This document shows positions 1-8,403 of a DNA stretch of 64,000 nt, in pieces. Under the pieces are notes generated by a model. That model was not told the DNA's origin, did no database searches, and saw nothing but the letters and a program-made list of their open reading frames with translations. The DNA comes from Bifidobacterium vespertilionis. Its GTDB lineage: Bacteria; Actinomycetota; Actinomycetes; Actinomycetales; Bifidobacteriaceae. The position numbers and the translations under genes are program-made. The stretch is from positions 124,001 through 188,000 of the forward strand of contig NZ_RZNZ01000006.1 of NCBI RefSeq assembly GCF_008698145.1. Reading direction: 5' to 3'. Each line of letters opens with the position of its first letter. Position 1 is the first letter of the stretch.

Positions 1-906
1 GGCGCCGCCCAGCGTGAGCACCAGCAGATCGCGCACGCGGGCCAGCAGGTCCTCCACGAACCGGCGCGGATCGAAGCCGCCCACGATCACCTTCTGCACC
101 ACTCCGTACAGCGCCTCGCCGTCGCGGCCGATCACCGCGTCCACGGCCTCTCCGATCAGCGCGTCCGGCGTGAAGCCGAGCAGCGCCACCGCGCTGTCCT
201 GCGTGATCACGCCGTCCACAGCCCCGACCATGAGCTGGTCGAGCACAGAAAGCGTGTCTCGCACCGAACCGCCGCCGGCGCGCATGGTGAGCTTGAGCAC
301 GCCGGGTTCGGGTTTGATGCCCTCCTTGGCGCAGATGTCCTCCAAGTACGGCCCCATCACCTCGCTAGGCACCAGCCGGAACGGGTAGTGGTGGGTGCGC
401 GAGCGGATGGTACCGATCACCTTGTCCGGCTCTGTGGTGGCGAAGATGAACATCACATGGTCCGGCGGCTCCTCCACGGTCTTGAGCAGCGCGTTGAAGC
501 CCTGCGGGGTGACCATGTGGGCCTCGTCGAGGATGAAGATCTTGTAGCGGTCGCGCGCAGGCATGGCGGCCACGCGGTCGCGCAGCTCACGGGCGTCGTC
601 CACGCCGTTATGGCTGGCCGCGTCGATCTCCACCACGTCGATCGATCCGGGGCCGCCGGTGGCCAGGTCGCGGCAGCTTTCGCATTCGCCGCACGGATGG
701 GAGGTGGGGCCCTTCGCGCAGTTGACGCATCGGGCCAGGATGCGCGCGGAGCTGGTCTTGCCGCAGCCGCGCGGACCGGAGAACAGATAGGCGTGCGTGA
801 GCTTGTTCTCGTCCAGGGCGCGCATGAGCGGCACGGTGACCTGGTCCTGCCCGATCACCCCCTCGAACGTGTCCGGCCTATACCGCCGATACAGCGCCAA
901 CGCCAT
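1..906 (-). CDS. dnaX: DNA polymerase III subunit gamma/tau, N-terminal part (runs off the left edge)
   Basis: Clamp-loader ATPase of the replicative DNA polymerase. The visible 302 codons start MALALYRRYRPDTFEGVIGQ, the standard DnaX opening. Walker A GPRGCGKTS lies at residues 44-52, a four-cysteine zinc site at C63, C72, C75 and C78, the Walker B/DEAH-type motif ILDEAH at 125-130, and sensor residues around FIFATTEPDK. The ATG at 904-906 is preceded on the minus strand by a strong GGGAGGA ribosome site, which fixes the start. The gene continues beyond base 1, so domains III-V and any tau tail cannot be seen. Identification is very secure from the motifs; only the 3' part is unknown. Confidence 0.97.
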   Translation of the reverse strand, partial: MALALYRRYRPDTFEGVIGQDQVTVPLMRALDENKLTHAYLFSGPRGCGKTSSARILARCVNCAKGPTSHPCGECESCRDLATGGPGSIDVVEIDAASHNGVDDARELRDRVAAMPARDRYKIFILDEAHMVTPQGFNALLKTVEEPPDHVMFIFATTEPDKVIGTIRSRTHHYPFRLVPSEVMGPYLEDICAKEGIKPEPGVLKLTMRAGGGSVRDTLSVLDQLMVGAVDGVITQDSAVALLGFTPDALIGEAVDAVIGRDGEALYGVVQKVIVGGFDPRRFVEDLLARVRDLLVLTLGGA

Positions 907-1018
907 GGAGTCCTCCCATAAGTTTCCGTCTTGCGAAATCCTACAAACACTACCCTCTAACCTACCGTCACCCGGCTATAGGGCGCGCATGTCCCGCCGA
1001 ACGGTCCGTATGGGCCGC

Positions 1019-2137
1019 TCAGTCCCGCGTGAACGCGCCGGTGAACGGGTCCCGTCCGTCGCGCCGCAGCATCGCCTCCACGTCCCGATCCGTCCTGCGG
1101 GCCTCGGCCGCCGCCACCGCGGGCGGGACCAGCACCCTCAGGGCGCGGTCGCAGGCGGTCACCTTGACCGGCAGATGGCCCACGTACTCGCCGTCGGCCA
1201 TGAGCACGGGCGGATCGGCACCCTCGGACGCCCGCGTGATCTCGATCTCGCGGATGCGCCGCCAGCTGAATATGCGACACCCGAGCAGCCGGTCGCCGTA
1301 CGCCTTGGACACCGCCTGCGCGCATTCGGGCAGGTTCGGCATGTGGTTGATCCAGATCAGGTCCAGCTGGCCGTCCGCGAACAGCGAGTACGGGGAGACC
1401 TGGATGCCGCCGCCGATGTGACGCGAATTGGCCACGGTCAGCAGCGGCGTGACGATGTCCATCTCCTCAACCTCGCCGTCCACAGGCGTGACGCGCACAT
1501 GGTACCCGTAGCTTTTGAGCCGGGTGAGTTCCACGAGCACGGCCGAAAGGTAGCGCAGGGTGCCGCTGGGCAGCCGCGAATGGTTGGCCCGGTCGTTGAT
1601 GCTCGCGTCAAGCCCGCAGGACAGCATGCCGGCGTAGTACCGGTCGATCGGCGCCTCGGAATGCTCCACGGCGTCGATCTCCGCCCCCGTGCTGGGCTCC
1701 ACGGCCCGGCCGCCCGGCATGGACACCACATGGCCCATGTCCACGTCGATGTGCGATCCGCGCACGATCGCGCCCACGATGCCCTCCACCGCCACCTCGA
1801 CGCGGTCGATGGGCAGTCTGAGCCCGCGCGCGAAGTCGTTTCCGGATCCGATCGCCACAATGCCGAGTGGTTTGCCGCTGTTGCCCACCGCGTTGGCGCC
1901 GAGCGCGATCATGCCGTCGCCGCCCACCACCACCAGATGGTCGTAGCGGTCGGCCTCGGTCCGCGCGCGGTTCAGGGAGTCGTCGAAGCTGGTCCCGGTC
2001 AGGTCGATGACGCCGAATCCGTGGACCTCGCCGGCCCGTTCGAGCAGTTCGATCACCTGCGCGTCGATTTTGGCGCCGCGGCCCTTGTCCGAGGTCGGGT
2101 TGCCGATCACCGCCACTGTCCCGTGCTGTTGAGTCAT
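1019..2137 (-). CDS. Diacylglycerol kinase catalytic-domain lipid kinase
   Basis: A 372-residue member of the DAGK/YegS lipid-kinase family, expected to phosphorylate a lipid alcohol such as diacylglycerol at the inner face of the membrane. Sequence support: the N-terminal VIGNPTSDKGRG nucleotide-binding strand-loop, the family signature VVVGGDGMIALGANAV, and the GIVAIGSGNDFARGL motif that shapes the phosphate-binding site. The C-terminal half matches the beta-sandwich of the family. I chose the ATG at 2135-2137 (MTQQHGTVAVIGNP) because the upstream extension MVRARWVILNG is not family-like; no strong ribosome site is visible for either. The gene lies between dnaX and the Tad genes and shares no obvious operon with them. 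The exact lipid substrate is unknown. Confidence 0.85.
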   Translation of the reverse strand: MTQQHGTVAVIGNPTSDKGRGAKIDAQVIELLERAGEVHGFGVIDLTGTSFDDSLNRARTEADRYDHLVVVGGDGMIALGANAVGNSGKPLGIVAIGSGNDFARGLRLPIDRVEVAVEGIVGAIVRGSHIDVDMGHVVSMPGGRAVEPSTGAEIDAVEHSEAPIDRYYAGMLSCGLDASINDRANHSRLPSGTLRYLSAVLVELTRLKSYGYHVRVTPVDGEVEEMDIVTPLLTVANSRHIGGGIQVSPYSLFADGQLDLIWINHMPNLPECAQAVSKAYGDRLLGCRIFSWRRIREIEITRASEGADPPVLMADGEYVGHLPVKVTACDRALRVLVPPAVAAAEARRTDRDVEAMLRRDGRDPFTGAFTRD

Positions 2138-2185
2138 ACCGTTCAAGATAACCCAGCGGGCGCGGACCACGCCAGCCTCGCCGGA

Positions 2186-2557
2186 TCACGCGCAGTTCTG
2201 CGGCCCGGCACGCGACTTGCCGAGCACCTCCGGCACGAAGGGGATGCCCGTGCGCGCGGAGACGGTCACCGTGGCGTCGCCGGAGGCGGCCACGTCGCAT
2301 GCCGTCAACGCAACGTCCCCGTACGGCTCAAGCGCGTCCGCGGCCGCGGAACACGGATCCGCACGCCCTTCGTCCCAAGCCGTGGCCACGGCGATGGCGG
2401 CTCCCTCGGCTGCGGTTCCGGCGCGGGACCGGCACAGCAGCAGATGCCCGATCGCCGCGATCGCGCACAGCAGCACGGCGGCGAGCAGAATCAGCGCCGC
2501 GCCCACGATGGTCATTGAGCCCCGATCGGAGCGTTGCAGCGGATGCGCGCGATTCAT
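2186..2557 (-). CDS. TadF/Rv3654c-like pilus-assembly protein
   Basis: A 123-residue secreted or membrane protein of the kind that follows TadE in actinobacterial Tad loci (the Rv3654c-like, 'helicase/secretion neighbourhood TadE-like' group). It opens with a short basic stretch, then DRGSMTIVGAALILLAAVL, a pseudopilin-type signal in which a charged Asp-Arg-Gly precedes one hydrophobic helix at about residues 14-40. The rest is a small extracytoplasmic domain with Cys residues in ADPCSAAA and LTACDVAA and at the C-terminus. It overlaps the upstream TadE gene by 4 bp (ATGA), so translation is probably coupled. It is the last gene of the pilin operon. Identification rests on context and on the N-terminal helix; the mature function is uncertain. 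Confidence 0.75.
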   Translation of the reverse strand: MNRAHPLQRSDRGSMTIVGAALILLAAVLLCAIAAIGHLLLCRSRAGTAAEGAAIAVATAWDEGRADPCSAAADALEPYGDVALTACDVAASGDATVTVSARTGIPFVPEVLGKSRAGPQNCA

Positions 2558-2907
2558 TGCCGGAATCCGATCGCGAAACCCTCCACGGCGGCGGGGATCA
2601 CGCCCAGCGGCCCCGGCAGCACGGGGCAGCGGGTGCGCACCTCGTATCGATCGCCAAGATCGTCGATCGTGAGCGTGGAGCCATCGGCGGCGGCCTGGAC
2701 CAGGTCTTGCCAGTCACGGTCCGTCCCGCCGCCGGTGACGAGTTGGCGGGCAACCGTGCGGGCCGCCTCCTGGCAGTCCAGGGACACCGCGATGGTCCGG
2801 GTCAGCGCCAGCAGCAGCATGGCCATGACCATCACCGCCGGCAGCACGACCGCGAACTCCGCGGTGACCGACCCCCGATCGGACGGGTTCCGCACGGCGC
2901 CGTTCAT
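2554..2907 (-). CDS. tadE: TadE-family pseudopilin
   Basis: A 117-residue TadE-like protein. The prepilin-type N-terminus reads DRGSVTAEFAVVLPAVMVMA: Arg-Gly-Ser followed by a helix beginning VTAEFAVVLP, with the Glu typical of type IV pilin subunits. A single membrane helix covers about residues 14-38; the rest is a small globular domain with two Cys. TadE proteins are minor pseudopilins processed by the prepilin peptidase and needed for Flp pilus assembly. The start ATG at 2905-2907 overlaps the upstream pilin stop by one base (TGATG), and its own stop overlaps the next gene by four, so all three genes look translationally coupled. No prepilin peptidase gene is present in the window. Confidence 0.85.
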   Translation of the reverse strand: MNGAVRNPSDRGSVTAEFAVVLPAVMVMAMLLLALTRTIAVSLDCQEAARTVARQLVTGGGTDRDWQDLVQAAADGSTLTIDDLGDRYEVRTRCPVLPGPLGVIPAAVEGFAIGFRQ

Positions 2908-3188
2908 CAGCCGACCTTCAGGGCGTTCTGGATGAGCTTGAGGAGGAGCTGCTTGATCTGGTCGGACTTGACGATGGTCAGCAGCACCACGGCGAAGGCG
3001 GCCGCGGCCACAATCACCACCGCGTATTCGGCGGTCACCGCGCCCTTCTCCGGCTCGGCGGCCACGGTCCTCAGACGGGCATCGAGCATGCATACGCGGC
3101 GATGCACGCCGTTGCGCAGACGGGTGAGGACTCCGGCCGATTGGACGGATCCGGAGGAGGTTTCGGGGGACATGGTTGCGAGGGTCAT
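2907..3188 (-). CDS. Flp-like pilin (DUF4244 type)
   Basis: A 93-residue small pilin. After a 48-residue basic leader it carries EKGAVTAEYAVVIVAAAAFA, the Flp/type IV pilin processing motif: Gly before the cleavage point, then a helix with Glu-Tyr at +5/+6, and a short C-terminal tail KSDQIKQLLLKLIQNALKVG. That is the arrangement of actinobacterial DUF4244 pilins next to tadABC. The ATG at 3186-3188 is chosen because AAAGGA sits seven bases upstream on the minus strand; a longer in-frame reading from 3284 has no such site. It is first in a three-gene coupled operon with tadE and the TadF-like gene. An upstream block shared with the tadZ promoter region suggests co-regulation. Probable role: major subunit of the Flp fibre. 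Confidence 0.82.
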   Translation of the reverse strand: MTLATMSPETSSGSVQSAGVLTRLRNGVHRRVCMLDARLRTVAAEPEKGAVTAEYAVVIVAAAAFAVVLLTIVKSDQIKQLLLKLIQNALKVG

Positions 3189-3283
3189 GGTTGGTCCTTT
3201 CATTGGGCTTGCCCCGGCCGGTCGACCGGAGCTACGGGCCACCATGCATGATTCGACGGTTGAATTAATTGGTTTTCGACCCA

Positions 3284-3326
3284 TGTGGTCGAATGTGCCC
3301 CCCTATCGTGATTTCGGGCGTGTCGC
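3284..3326 (-). promoter_or_regulatory. Tad-specific upstream element, copy 1
   Basis: About 95-140 bases upstream of the pilin start. On the minus strand it reads a GCGACACGCCCGAAA block, a spacer ending in six G residues, then CACATTCGACCACA. The same blocks, including the GGGGGG run and CACATTCGACCACA, occur upstream of tadZ (8404-8479) and I found them nowhere else in the window. Probably a binding site for a regulator shared by both halves of the Tad locus. Confidence 0.5.
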
Positions 3327-3339
3327 GCCGGGGAAACGG

Positions 3340-4045
3340 TTACCAGCCGACGTCCTGATACACGTCATCCTGATAACCCACGGCCATGTTGCTGGCCACC
3401 TCGCACGCACGCACCTTCGGATCGCGCTTATTGTACGAGAACTCGTCACTCCGGCGCTCACGCTGAAAATCCTCGGCCGTATACGACTTCGGAACGACCT
3501 CGGCACGCTGCAGGCAATCGACGAATTGCACATACGGGTCCTGGTACAGGTTCGGATTGCCGATCTGCACGTTGTATACCATGGCGACATACAGCACCTC
3601 CGCCGTATGGCACGGCACGGAAACCGCGGAAAAGGCGCCCACCTTCTCACTGCTGCCGGTCAACCCTCGCTGGGCGTACAGGCCATTGGAATAGCGATCG
3701 AGCTCCGGCTCGGGCTGGCCCTTGTCCACCACGCACTGTCTGTAATTCGCCCATGTCTTCTCGTAATCGGACGCGGAAATGGAGCCAGCCTGCACGGACC
3801 GCTCAAGAATGGCGATTTGCCGATCGGAGACCCGCCCGGATTTCTTTGGCGAACCCGAGGTTCTTTTCAAGCCATTCCCGCTGCGTCGCAGCGAACCGTT
3901 CCGAGGTCTTCCGCGTGATGGTCTCCGAGCCGGACGCGGACGAAGGGGACTGACCAGCCGCGTCGCCGGCGGACGAACCGCCGGCGCAACCGGCCACGCA
4001 CAGCAAGACGGCGGCAGACAACGCAGCAACTTTAACGGACTTCAT
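3340..4045 (-). pseudogene. Lipoprotein gene interrupted by a frameshift
   Basis: The reading frame from 4045 begins MKSVKVAALSAAVLLCVAGC, a clear lipoprotein signal with lipobox VAGC, after a good GGAAGGAA ribosome site, but stops at 3803 after 80 residues. A second minus frame continues the same kind of protein to 3340 (SDRQIAILERSVQAGS onward, about 160 more residues, two or more Cys). The natural join is near FAKEIRAG/VSDRQIAI, at the G-runs at 3831-3837, and needs a single-base change. The whole protein would be about 235 residues, outer-face anchored, of unknown family. It lies between the pilin operon and the response regulator. It could be a true pseudogene, a phase-variable gene or a sequencing error; the downstream frame still looks coding, so any inactivation is recent. 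Confidence 0.7.
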
Positions 4046-4322
4046 TGCCGTTCCTTCCGCTTATGATCCACGAAATCGGGGTTCGCACGATCTTCATTGA
4101 CGACTGACAATCCCGATGGCATCATCATAGGCGCACCGCCCATGGAGGCCGGAACCGGTATGCGCGTTTCGTTCACCAAACCCCCTCCTCCCCGGATTTC
4201 GCCATAAAATCCACACATTTGCAGGCGGCGCATCCCCACCGACTTCGCGGAAACACGGACTTGCGGCGCCGAAGCTATAGTGGATGCCAACAAAGGCGCA
4301 AAACTTGGGGAAAGGGGGTGCT

Positions 4323-5006
4323 ATGAACACCGCAGATCGAACACGAACGGCTGCGACCCAGCGCCCAGCCACCCCGCGGCCGTTCACCATGGGCATCGTG
4401 AACGCGGACGCCCTGGCCATGCGGACCCTGCGCGAAATCATAGCGGACATGGTTGCCGAAGCGCATGTGCTGTGGACGGAAAGCAGCGGACGCGAAGCAG
4501 TGGAACATTGCCTCAGGGACCACAGAAAACCCGATCTGGTACTCATCGACCTGTTGCTTCAAGGGCTCAAAGGCGCGGACACATGCCTGCTGATCCGCCG
4601 CAAGTCGGCGCGGATCAAGCTGCTTGCCACGCAAACCTTCCCCATGGGGGATTCCCGGAGCATCGCCATACGGGCCGGCGCTCAGGGACTGGTATGCAAG
4701 GACGATGACGGTGTGATCGTAGGGGCCCTGCGAACGGTGGCCTCGGGCGGCGTGATGCCGGGCTTTCCCACCGCCGAAGAGGCGCATCATCGGGCCGTGG
4801 AGCGGCTGGGCATGGCCGACGGCCGGCTCACGGTCAAGGAGATGGAGATTCTGGACTTGATGGTGGACGACGTGGCGAGCGCGGGAATCTGCGCCTCCCT
4901 CGGCATCACCCCCGGCACATTGCGCCGGCATTTGCAGAGCATTCGCGGCAAACTGCACGCCGGCAACAACGTGCAGGCCGTTCTGACCTGGCTCAAGGGC
5001 GAATGA
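4323..5006 (+). CDS. Orphan LuxR/NarL-type response regulator
   Basis: A 227-residue two-domain regulator and the only plus-strand gene inside the Tad region. The receiver domain spans about residues 22-145, with the likely phospho-acceptor Asp76 in DLVLIDLLLQG and the conserved Lys126 in GLVCKDD. The acidic pocket is reduced (IVNADA has one Asp where two acidic residues are usual), so phosphorylation may be atypical. A LuxR-type helix-turn-helix covers about 165-225 (LTVKEMEILDLMVDDVASAG, then GITPGTLRRHLQSIRGKL). The start ATG at 4323 follows AAAGGGGGTG. No histidine kinase lies nearby. Its position, convergent with tadC and divergent from the lipoprotein gene, makes it the obvious candidate regulator of the pilus genes; that is inference. 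Confidence 0.85.
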   Translation: MNTADRTRTAATQRPATPRPFTMGIVNADALAMRTLREIIADMVAEAHVLWTESSGREAVEHCLRDHRKPDLVLIDLLLQGLKGADTCLLIRRKSARIKLLATQTFPMGDSRSIAIRAGAQGLVCKDDDGVIVGALRTVASGGVMPGFPTAEEAHHRAVERLGMADGRLTVKEMEILDLMVDDVASAGICASLGITPGTLRRHLQSIRGKLHAGNNVQAVLTWLKGE

Positions 5007-5023
5007 TCCAACCGGCCCATCCC

Positions 5024-5581
5024 TCAGCCGAACAGTTCGAAGCCGAAGGAGGCGATGGCCGGGACGATGCCGATCAGAATGAACGAGGGCAGGAAGCACA
5101 GGCCGGTGGGCACCAGCATGCGCACGCCGAGCTTGGCCGCGGCCTCCTCGATGCGGCGGCGGGAGTCCTTGTCGATCTGCTCCGCCGCGGCCTCGATGTG
5201 CGGCAGGGGCGAGCTGCCATGGCGCCAGGAGGGCTCCAGCGTATCCGCCACCAGCATCATGAGCGGGCCGAACCGTTCGTCGCCGCAGGCCAGCGCCCAC
5301 GCGTTGGGCCATCCGGCTCCCCTGTGCAGCGCCGCCGCGGTGCGGATCATGAGCCCGCCGCACTCCCCGCCCCATGCGGTTCCCACGGCGTCGAGCGCCC
5401 GCGGGATCGAGGCGCCCTGGCGGATCGACACCGCCAACATCTCCAGCAGCAGGGTGGCCGAGGGCGCCGTACGATCGCCATCATCCTGCGCGCGCTTGAG
5501 CCGCCCCGCCCCTCCATCGCCCGGCCACAGCCACATCGCGGCACCGGCGAGCGCCGCGGAGACGATCATCATGCCGTTCAT
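5024..5581 (-). CDS. tadC: Tad secretion inner-membrane protein TadC
   Basis: A 185-residue type II/IV secretion F-domain (GspF-like) protein, the short actinobacterial form. Membrane segments are visible near the N-terminus (MIVSAALAGAAMWLWPG) and at the C-terminus (LGVRMLVPTGLCFLPSFILI, then GIVPAIASFGFEL). Between them lies the cytoplasmic helical region with SATLLLEMLAVSIRQGASIP, typical of TadB/TadC. Its start overlaps the tadB stop by four bases (ATGA). TadC pairs with TadB to form the membrane platform on which the TadA ATPase acts. It ends 17 bases from the end of the convergent response regulator, with no obvious terminator between them. Confidence 0.85.
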   Translation of the reverse strand: MNGMMIVSAALAGAAMWLWPGDGGAGRLKRAQDDGDRTAPSATLLLEMLAVSIRQGASIPRALDAVGTAWGGECGGLMIRTAAALHRGAGWPNAWALACGDERFGPLMMLVADTLEPSWRHGSSPLPHIEAAAEQIDKDSRRRIEEAAAKLGVRMLVPTGLCFLPSFILIGIVPAIASFGFELFG

Positions 5582-6231
5582 CGCAACTCCCCCATGCTCG
5601 CCGCTGCCATGGCCGCAAGCAGCCGGCGCGTCCAGATCATGCCGGCCGCATAGAAGCCCAATCCCAGCCCCAGGCAGACCCACCCGAACACGGACGACGT
5701 CATCCACGCCAGCGGATGCGCGCCCATCGCCTCGCCCATGATCACGGTGAGCACCGGCAGACCGGTGAGCAACCGGACCGTGGATTCAGGCCCGGCCATC
5801 ATCTCGCGGCGGCGATCGTCGAGCAGGCGGGTGCGCCGGTACGCCACGCCCACCGCCTCCAGGCATCGCGACGCCTCGCAGCCCAGTTCGTCGCTCAGCG
5901 TGCAGGCGGCCTCAAGCTGGCGGGCCGCGTCGCGGATGTGCGCCTCATCGTCATGATCGTCCGCGCGGCGGGACAGGGCTTCCCCGGCGCGGCGGGCGCT
6001 GATGCGGGGCGTCGCAAACCGGCGGCCGGCCTGTTCCTCGAACGCCTCGGTCACCGTGGCCCCGTTGCGCACGGATGCGACCATGGCGGCGATCGCCAGC
6101 GCGATTCCCAAGGCCATGGGCCGATGCCTGCCGTACCGGGCGAAGGTGTCCAGCCGGCCGGCCCTGCCGTCGCGGGCGGACAGCCACAGGCCGACCGCGA
6201 GGCCGGTCATCAGGGCCGCGAGCGCGATCAT
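5578..6231 (-). CDS. tadB: Tad secretion inner-membrane protein TadB
   Basis: A 217-residue membrane platform protein. N-terminal hydrophobic helices (IALAALMTGLAVGLWLSA; MALGIALAIAAMVASV) flank a short basic loop; a soluble helical part with RDAARQLEAACTLSDELGCE follows, and two C-terminal membrane helices (TGLPVLTVIMGEAMG; SVFGWVCLGLGLGFYAAGMI) close the protein. Length is well below proteobacterial TadB (about 300) but similar to mycobacterial counterparts. Start ATG 6229-6231 overlaps the tadA stop by four bases; the end overlaps tadC by four, so tadA-tadB-tadC are one coupled unit. Acts with TadC in the inner membrane to assemble Flp pilin. Confidence 0.82.
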   Translation of the reverse strand: MIALAALMTGLAVGLWLSARDGRAGRLDTFARYGRHRPMALGIALAIAAMVASVRNGATVTEAFEEQAGRRFATPRISARRAGEALSRRADDHDDEAHIRDAARQLEAACTLSDELGCEASRCLEAVGVAYRRTRLLDDRRREMMAGPESTVRLLTGLPVLTVIMGEAMGAHPLAWMTSSVFGWVCLGLGLGFYAAGMIWTRRLLAAMAAASMGELR

Positions 6232-7328
6232 GGCCGGCGCCTTCCCGCAGCCGGCGGGGCGGGTACGGGTGCAACGGAGCGGCCGGACTGGGGCATGCCC
6301 ACGCCCAGCCCCCACCGGGCGGCGAACGCGCGCCAGGACGGGTGGTATCGCGGCGTGCCCAGCCCGTCCCATGTGGCCAGCGGCACGCCCTTGAGCGCAC
6401 CGGAGCCATCCGTTGCAAGGCAGCCGATGGACACCAGCCGGCGGCCCACATCCATGCGTTCCAGATGCAGCACCGCATCGAACGCACCCTCGGCGAACAT
6501 GGCGAGCGTGCCCGGATCCAACCCGGCGAGCAGACCCAGCGCGGCCAATCTGGATGGTACACGGGCCACGCCGTCCGCGTGCAGGGTGGCCATGCCGCCG
6601 TGATGGCCGGAATTGAACGCGCGCAGCAGATCGGCGATCTCCTCGCCGCGGCACTCGCCGAGCACCACGCGGTCCGGTCTCATGCGCAGCGTGGCCTTGA
6701 CGAGCGCGGGCAAGCCGATCGCGCCGGCGCCCTCCACATTCGCCTCGCGCGTGACCAGCGAGACATGATTGGGATGGTCGAATCCGCCCAGCTCGCGCAC
6801 CTCCTCCACGGTGATGATGCGCTCGGTCTGCGGGCATTCGGCGAGCAGGGCCTTGAGCAGCGTGGTCTTGCCGGTTCCGGTGCCGCCGGTCACGAGCAGG
6901 CTTGCGCGGGCGCGGACCAGCCGGCGCAGCACGTTCATCCATGCGGCGGGCATGAGGCCGCCGGCGCACAGCTGCGTCAGATGGGCGGTGACGCGGTCGG
7001 GGAATCGGATGGAGATGGAGGCGCCCTGCGGCACGATCGGCGCGATGACCGCATGCACACGGATGCCGCCGGGGGTGGAGGCGTCGGCGATCGGGCAGGA
7101 GTCGTCCAGTCGGCGGCCCAGCTGGGAGCACAGCTGCACGGCGTATTCGCGGATCACCTGCGGGTCGCGCAATGGCAGGGCGACCTGCTCCTCGCGCATG
7201 CCGTCGCCGCGGTCCACCCACACGCCGCCATCGCAGGTGACCGCCACGTCAGTGACCTTGGGATCGTTCGCGAGCGCGGACAGCGGGCCGAAGTGCGGCA
7301 GATCGGACTCACGCCGTTCCGCGGGCAT
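6228..7328 (-). CDS. tadA: Tad/Flp pilus assembly ATPase (CpaF family)
   Basis: A 366-residue secretion ATPase powering pilus assembly at the cytoplasmic face. All family boxes are present: Walker A GGTGTGKTT at 148-156, the acidic box VEEVREL at 174-180, Walker B VVLGECRGEE at 221-230 and the His box GHHGGMATLH at 241-250. The N-terminal domain (about 15-115) is shorter than in many CpaF proteins. The ATG at 7326-7328 (MPAERRESDLPHFG) lies 20 bases inside the end of tadZ with GGGAGA upstream; longer in-frame readings run further into tadZ and lack family similarity. Second gene of tadZABC. Confidence 0.92.
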   Translation of the reverse strand: MPAERRESDLPHFGPLSALANDPKVTDVAVTCDGGVWVDRGDGMREEQVALPLRDPQVIREYAVQLCSQLGRRLDDSCPIADASTPGGIRVHAVIAPIVPQGASISIRFPDRVTAHLTQLCAGGLMPAAWMNVLRRLVRARASLLVTGGTGTGKTTLLKALLAECPQTERIITVEEVRELGGFDHPNHVSLVTREANVEGAGAIGLPALVKATLRMRPDRVVLGECRGEEIADLLRAFNSGHHGGMATLHADGVARVPSRLAALGLLAGLDPGTLAMFAEGAFDAVLHLERMDVGRRLVSIGCLATDGSGALKGVPLATWDGLGTPRYHPSWRAFAARWGLGVGMPQSGRSVAPVPAPPAAGRRRP

Positions 7329-8343
7329 GACCGGTCTCCCGCTCAACCAGTTCGGCGAGCGCGTCATAGGTTTTCCGGTATTCGCGCGGAATCCGCTCAA
7401 CGCCCATGCCGTCAAGCAGCGCGGCGCACAGGGATGGCTTGGGCTCGATCGCATCCTCCACGCGGTGATGCAGGTACGCCTCCGCCTGTCCGGCGTCCAG
7501 CCGCGGGGCCCGGCGAGGCATGCCGCGCGGGTGCACGCCCAGCAGCCACAGGGGGCCCGCCGTATCCCCCGTGCGGACGGGACCGCCGATTCCGCCGATC
7601 AGCGTGCGAGCGCGGGCCAGCCCCAGAACGGACATCTCCACCACCAGCAGTATGGCGGCGCGGGCGAGGGAGGGAACCTGCTCAAGGCCACGACCGTCGC
7701 CGCCGTCGACGACCACCAGATCGTGCACCTGCGACAGCGCGGCCACGGCGGCCTCCAACTCCCACCATTGCGCGGGCTCGCCATTCCACGGATCGGCGGC
7801 CAGCACGCTCACGTTCCCCCATTTGGGCAGCTCCTGCCTGAGCGCATCGCCTTCGAGCCTGCCCAACGGCGCCTCCACGTCGCTCATGCGCATGCCCTGC
7901 TCCCGCTCCAAGCCCAGCAGCACGTCCAGCCCACCGCGCGTGCGGTCGGCATCCATGAGCGCGCAGGCATGGCCACGTTCGGACAGAGCGAGCGCGAGCA
8001 TGGAAGCGCACACGCTCAGTCCCACGCCTCCGCTGGCGGACAGGCACAGAATGATGTTGCCGTCGTCCGCCGTGTCGATAGCCGTTTCGGGCAGACGGGC
8101 GGGGTTGGCATCCGCCAGTCGCATAGGCGGGCGGACAGCGGCGGAATGGCGCGGGCCGGAGCTTCGCCCGGTTGCCGCGGATGGCGCGACAGGGTTCGCA
8201 ACGGGCTGGAGGCCGGGCTGCGCGGCGCCGCGGGAGGTCTGGGATGCGCCGGACGACGGGTAATAGCGGGTCGGCGGTTTGGGGATGGAGGGGGAATCCG
8301 AGGGCTGCGGCTGTTGGCCGTACTGGGTGTATTGAGTGTTCAT
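7309..8343 (-). CDS. tadZ: TadZ/Ssd-like MinD-superfamily protein
   Basis: A 344-residue protein heading the tad operon. The first ~90 residues are low-complexity (Gln/Pro/Ser-rich, e.g. QYTQYGQQPQPSDSPSIPKP). The MinD/ParA-like domain follows: IILCLSASGGVGLSVCASML at about 97-116 is a degenerate deviant Walker A lacking the lysines of KGGVGKT; DADRTRGGLDVLLGLE and HDLVVVDGGDGRGLE are the switch regions. Members (TadZ/CpaE, mycobacterial Ssd) localise the pilus machine and many bind ATP weakly. The ATG at 8341-8343 is used, but there is no convincing ribosome site, so the start is uncertain. The 3' end overlaps tadA. Confidence 0.82.
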   Translation of the reverse strand: MNTQYTQYGQQPQPSDSPSIPKPPTRYYPSSGASQTSRGAAQPGLQPVANPVAPSAATGRSSGPRHSAAVRPPMRLADANPARLPETAIDTADDGNIILCLSASGGVGLSVCASMLALALSERGHACALMDADRTRGGLDVLLGLEREQGMRMSDVEAPLGRLEGDALRQELPKWGNVSVLAADPWNGEPAQWWELEAAVAALSQVHDLVVVDGGDGRGLEQVPSLARAAILLVVEMSVLGLARARTLIGGIGGPVRTGDTAGPLWLLGVHPRGMPRRAPRLDAGQAEAYLHHRVEDAIEPKPSLCAALLDGMGVERIPREYRKTYDALAELVERETGHARGTA

Positions 8344-8403
8344 GCCCCGATGGAACGGCCGGGGCGACGTTGCGGGCAAGTCCGGCGGGCCTCTGTGCGC
8401 GGA

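Noticed and set aside
797..2518. Long plus-strand open frame opposite dnaX and the lipid-kinase gene
   Set aside because: Composition is Arg/His/Pro-rich shadow coding; the minus-strand genes are recognised families.
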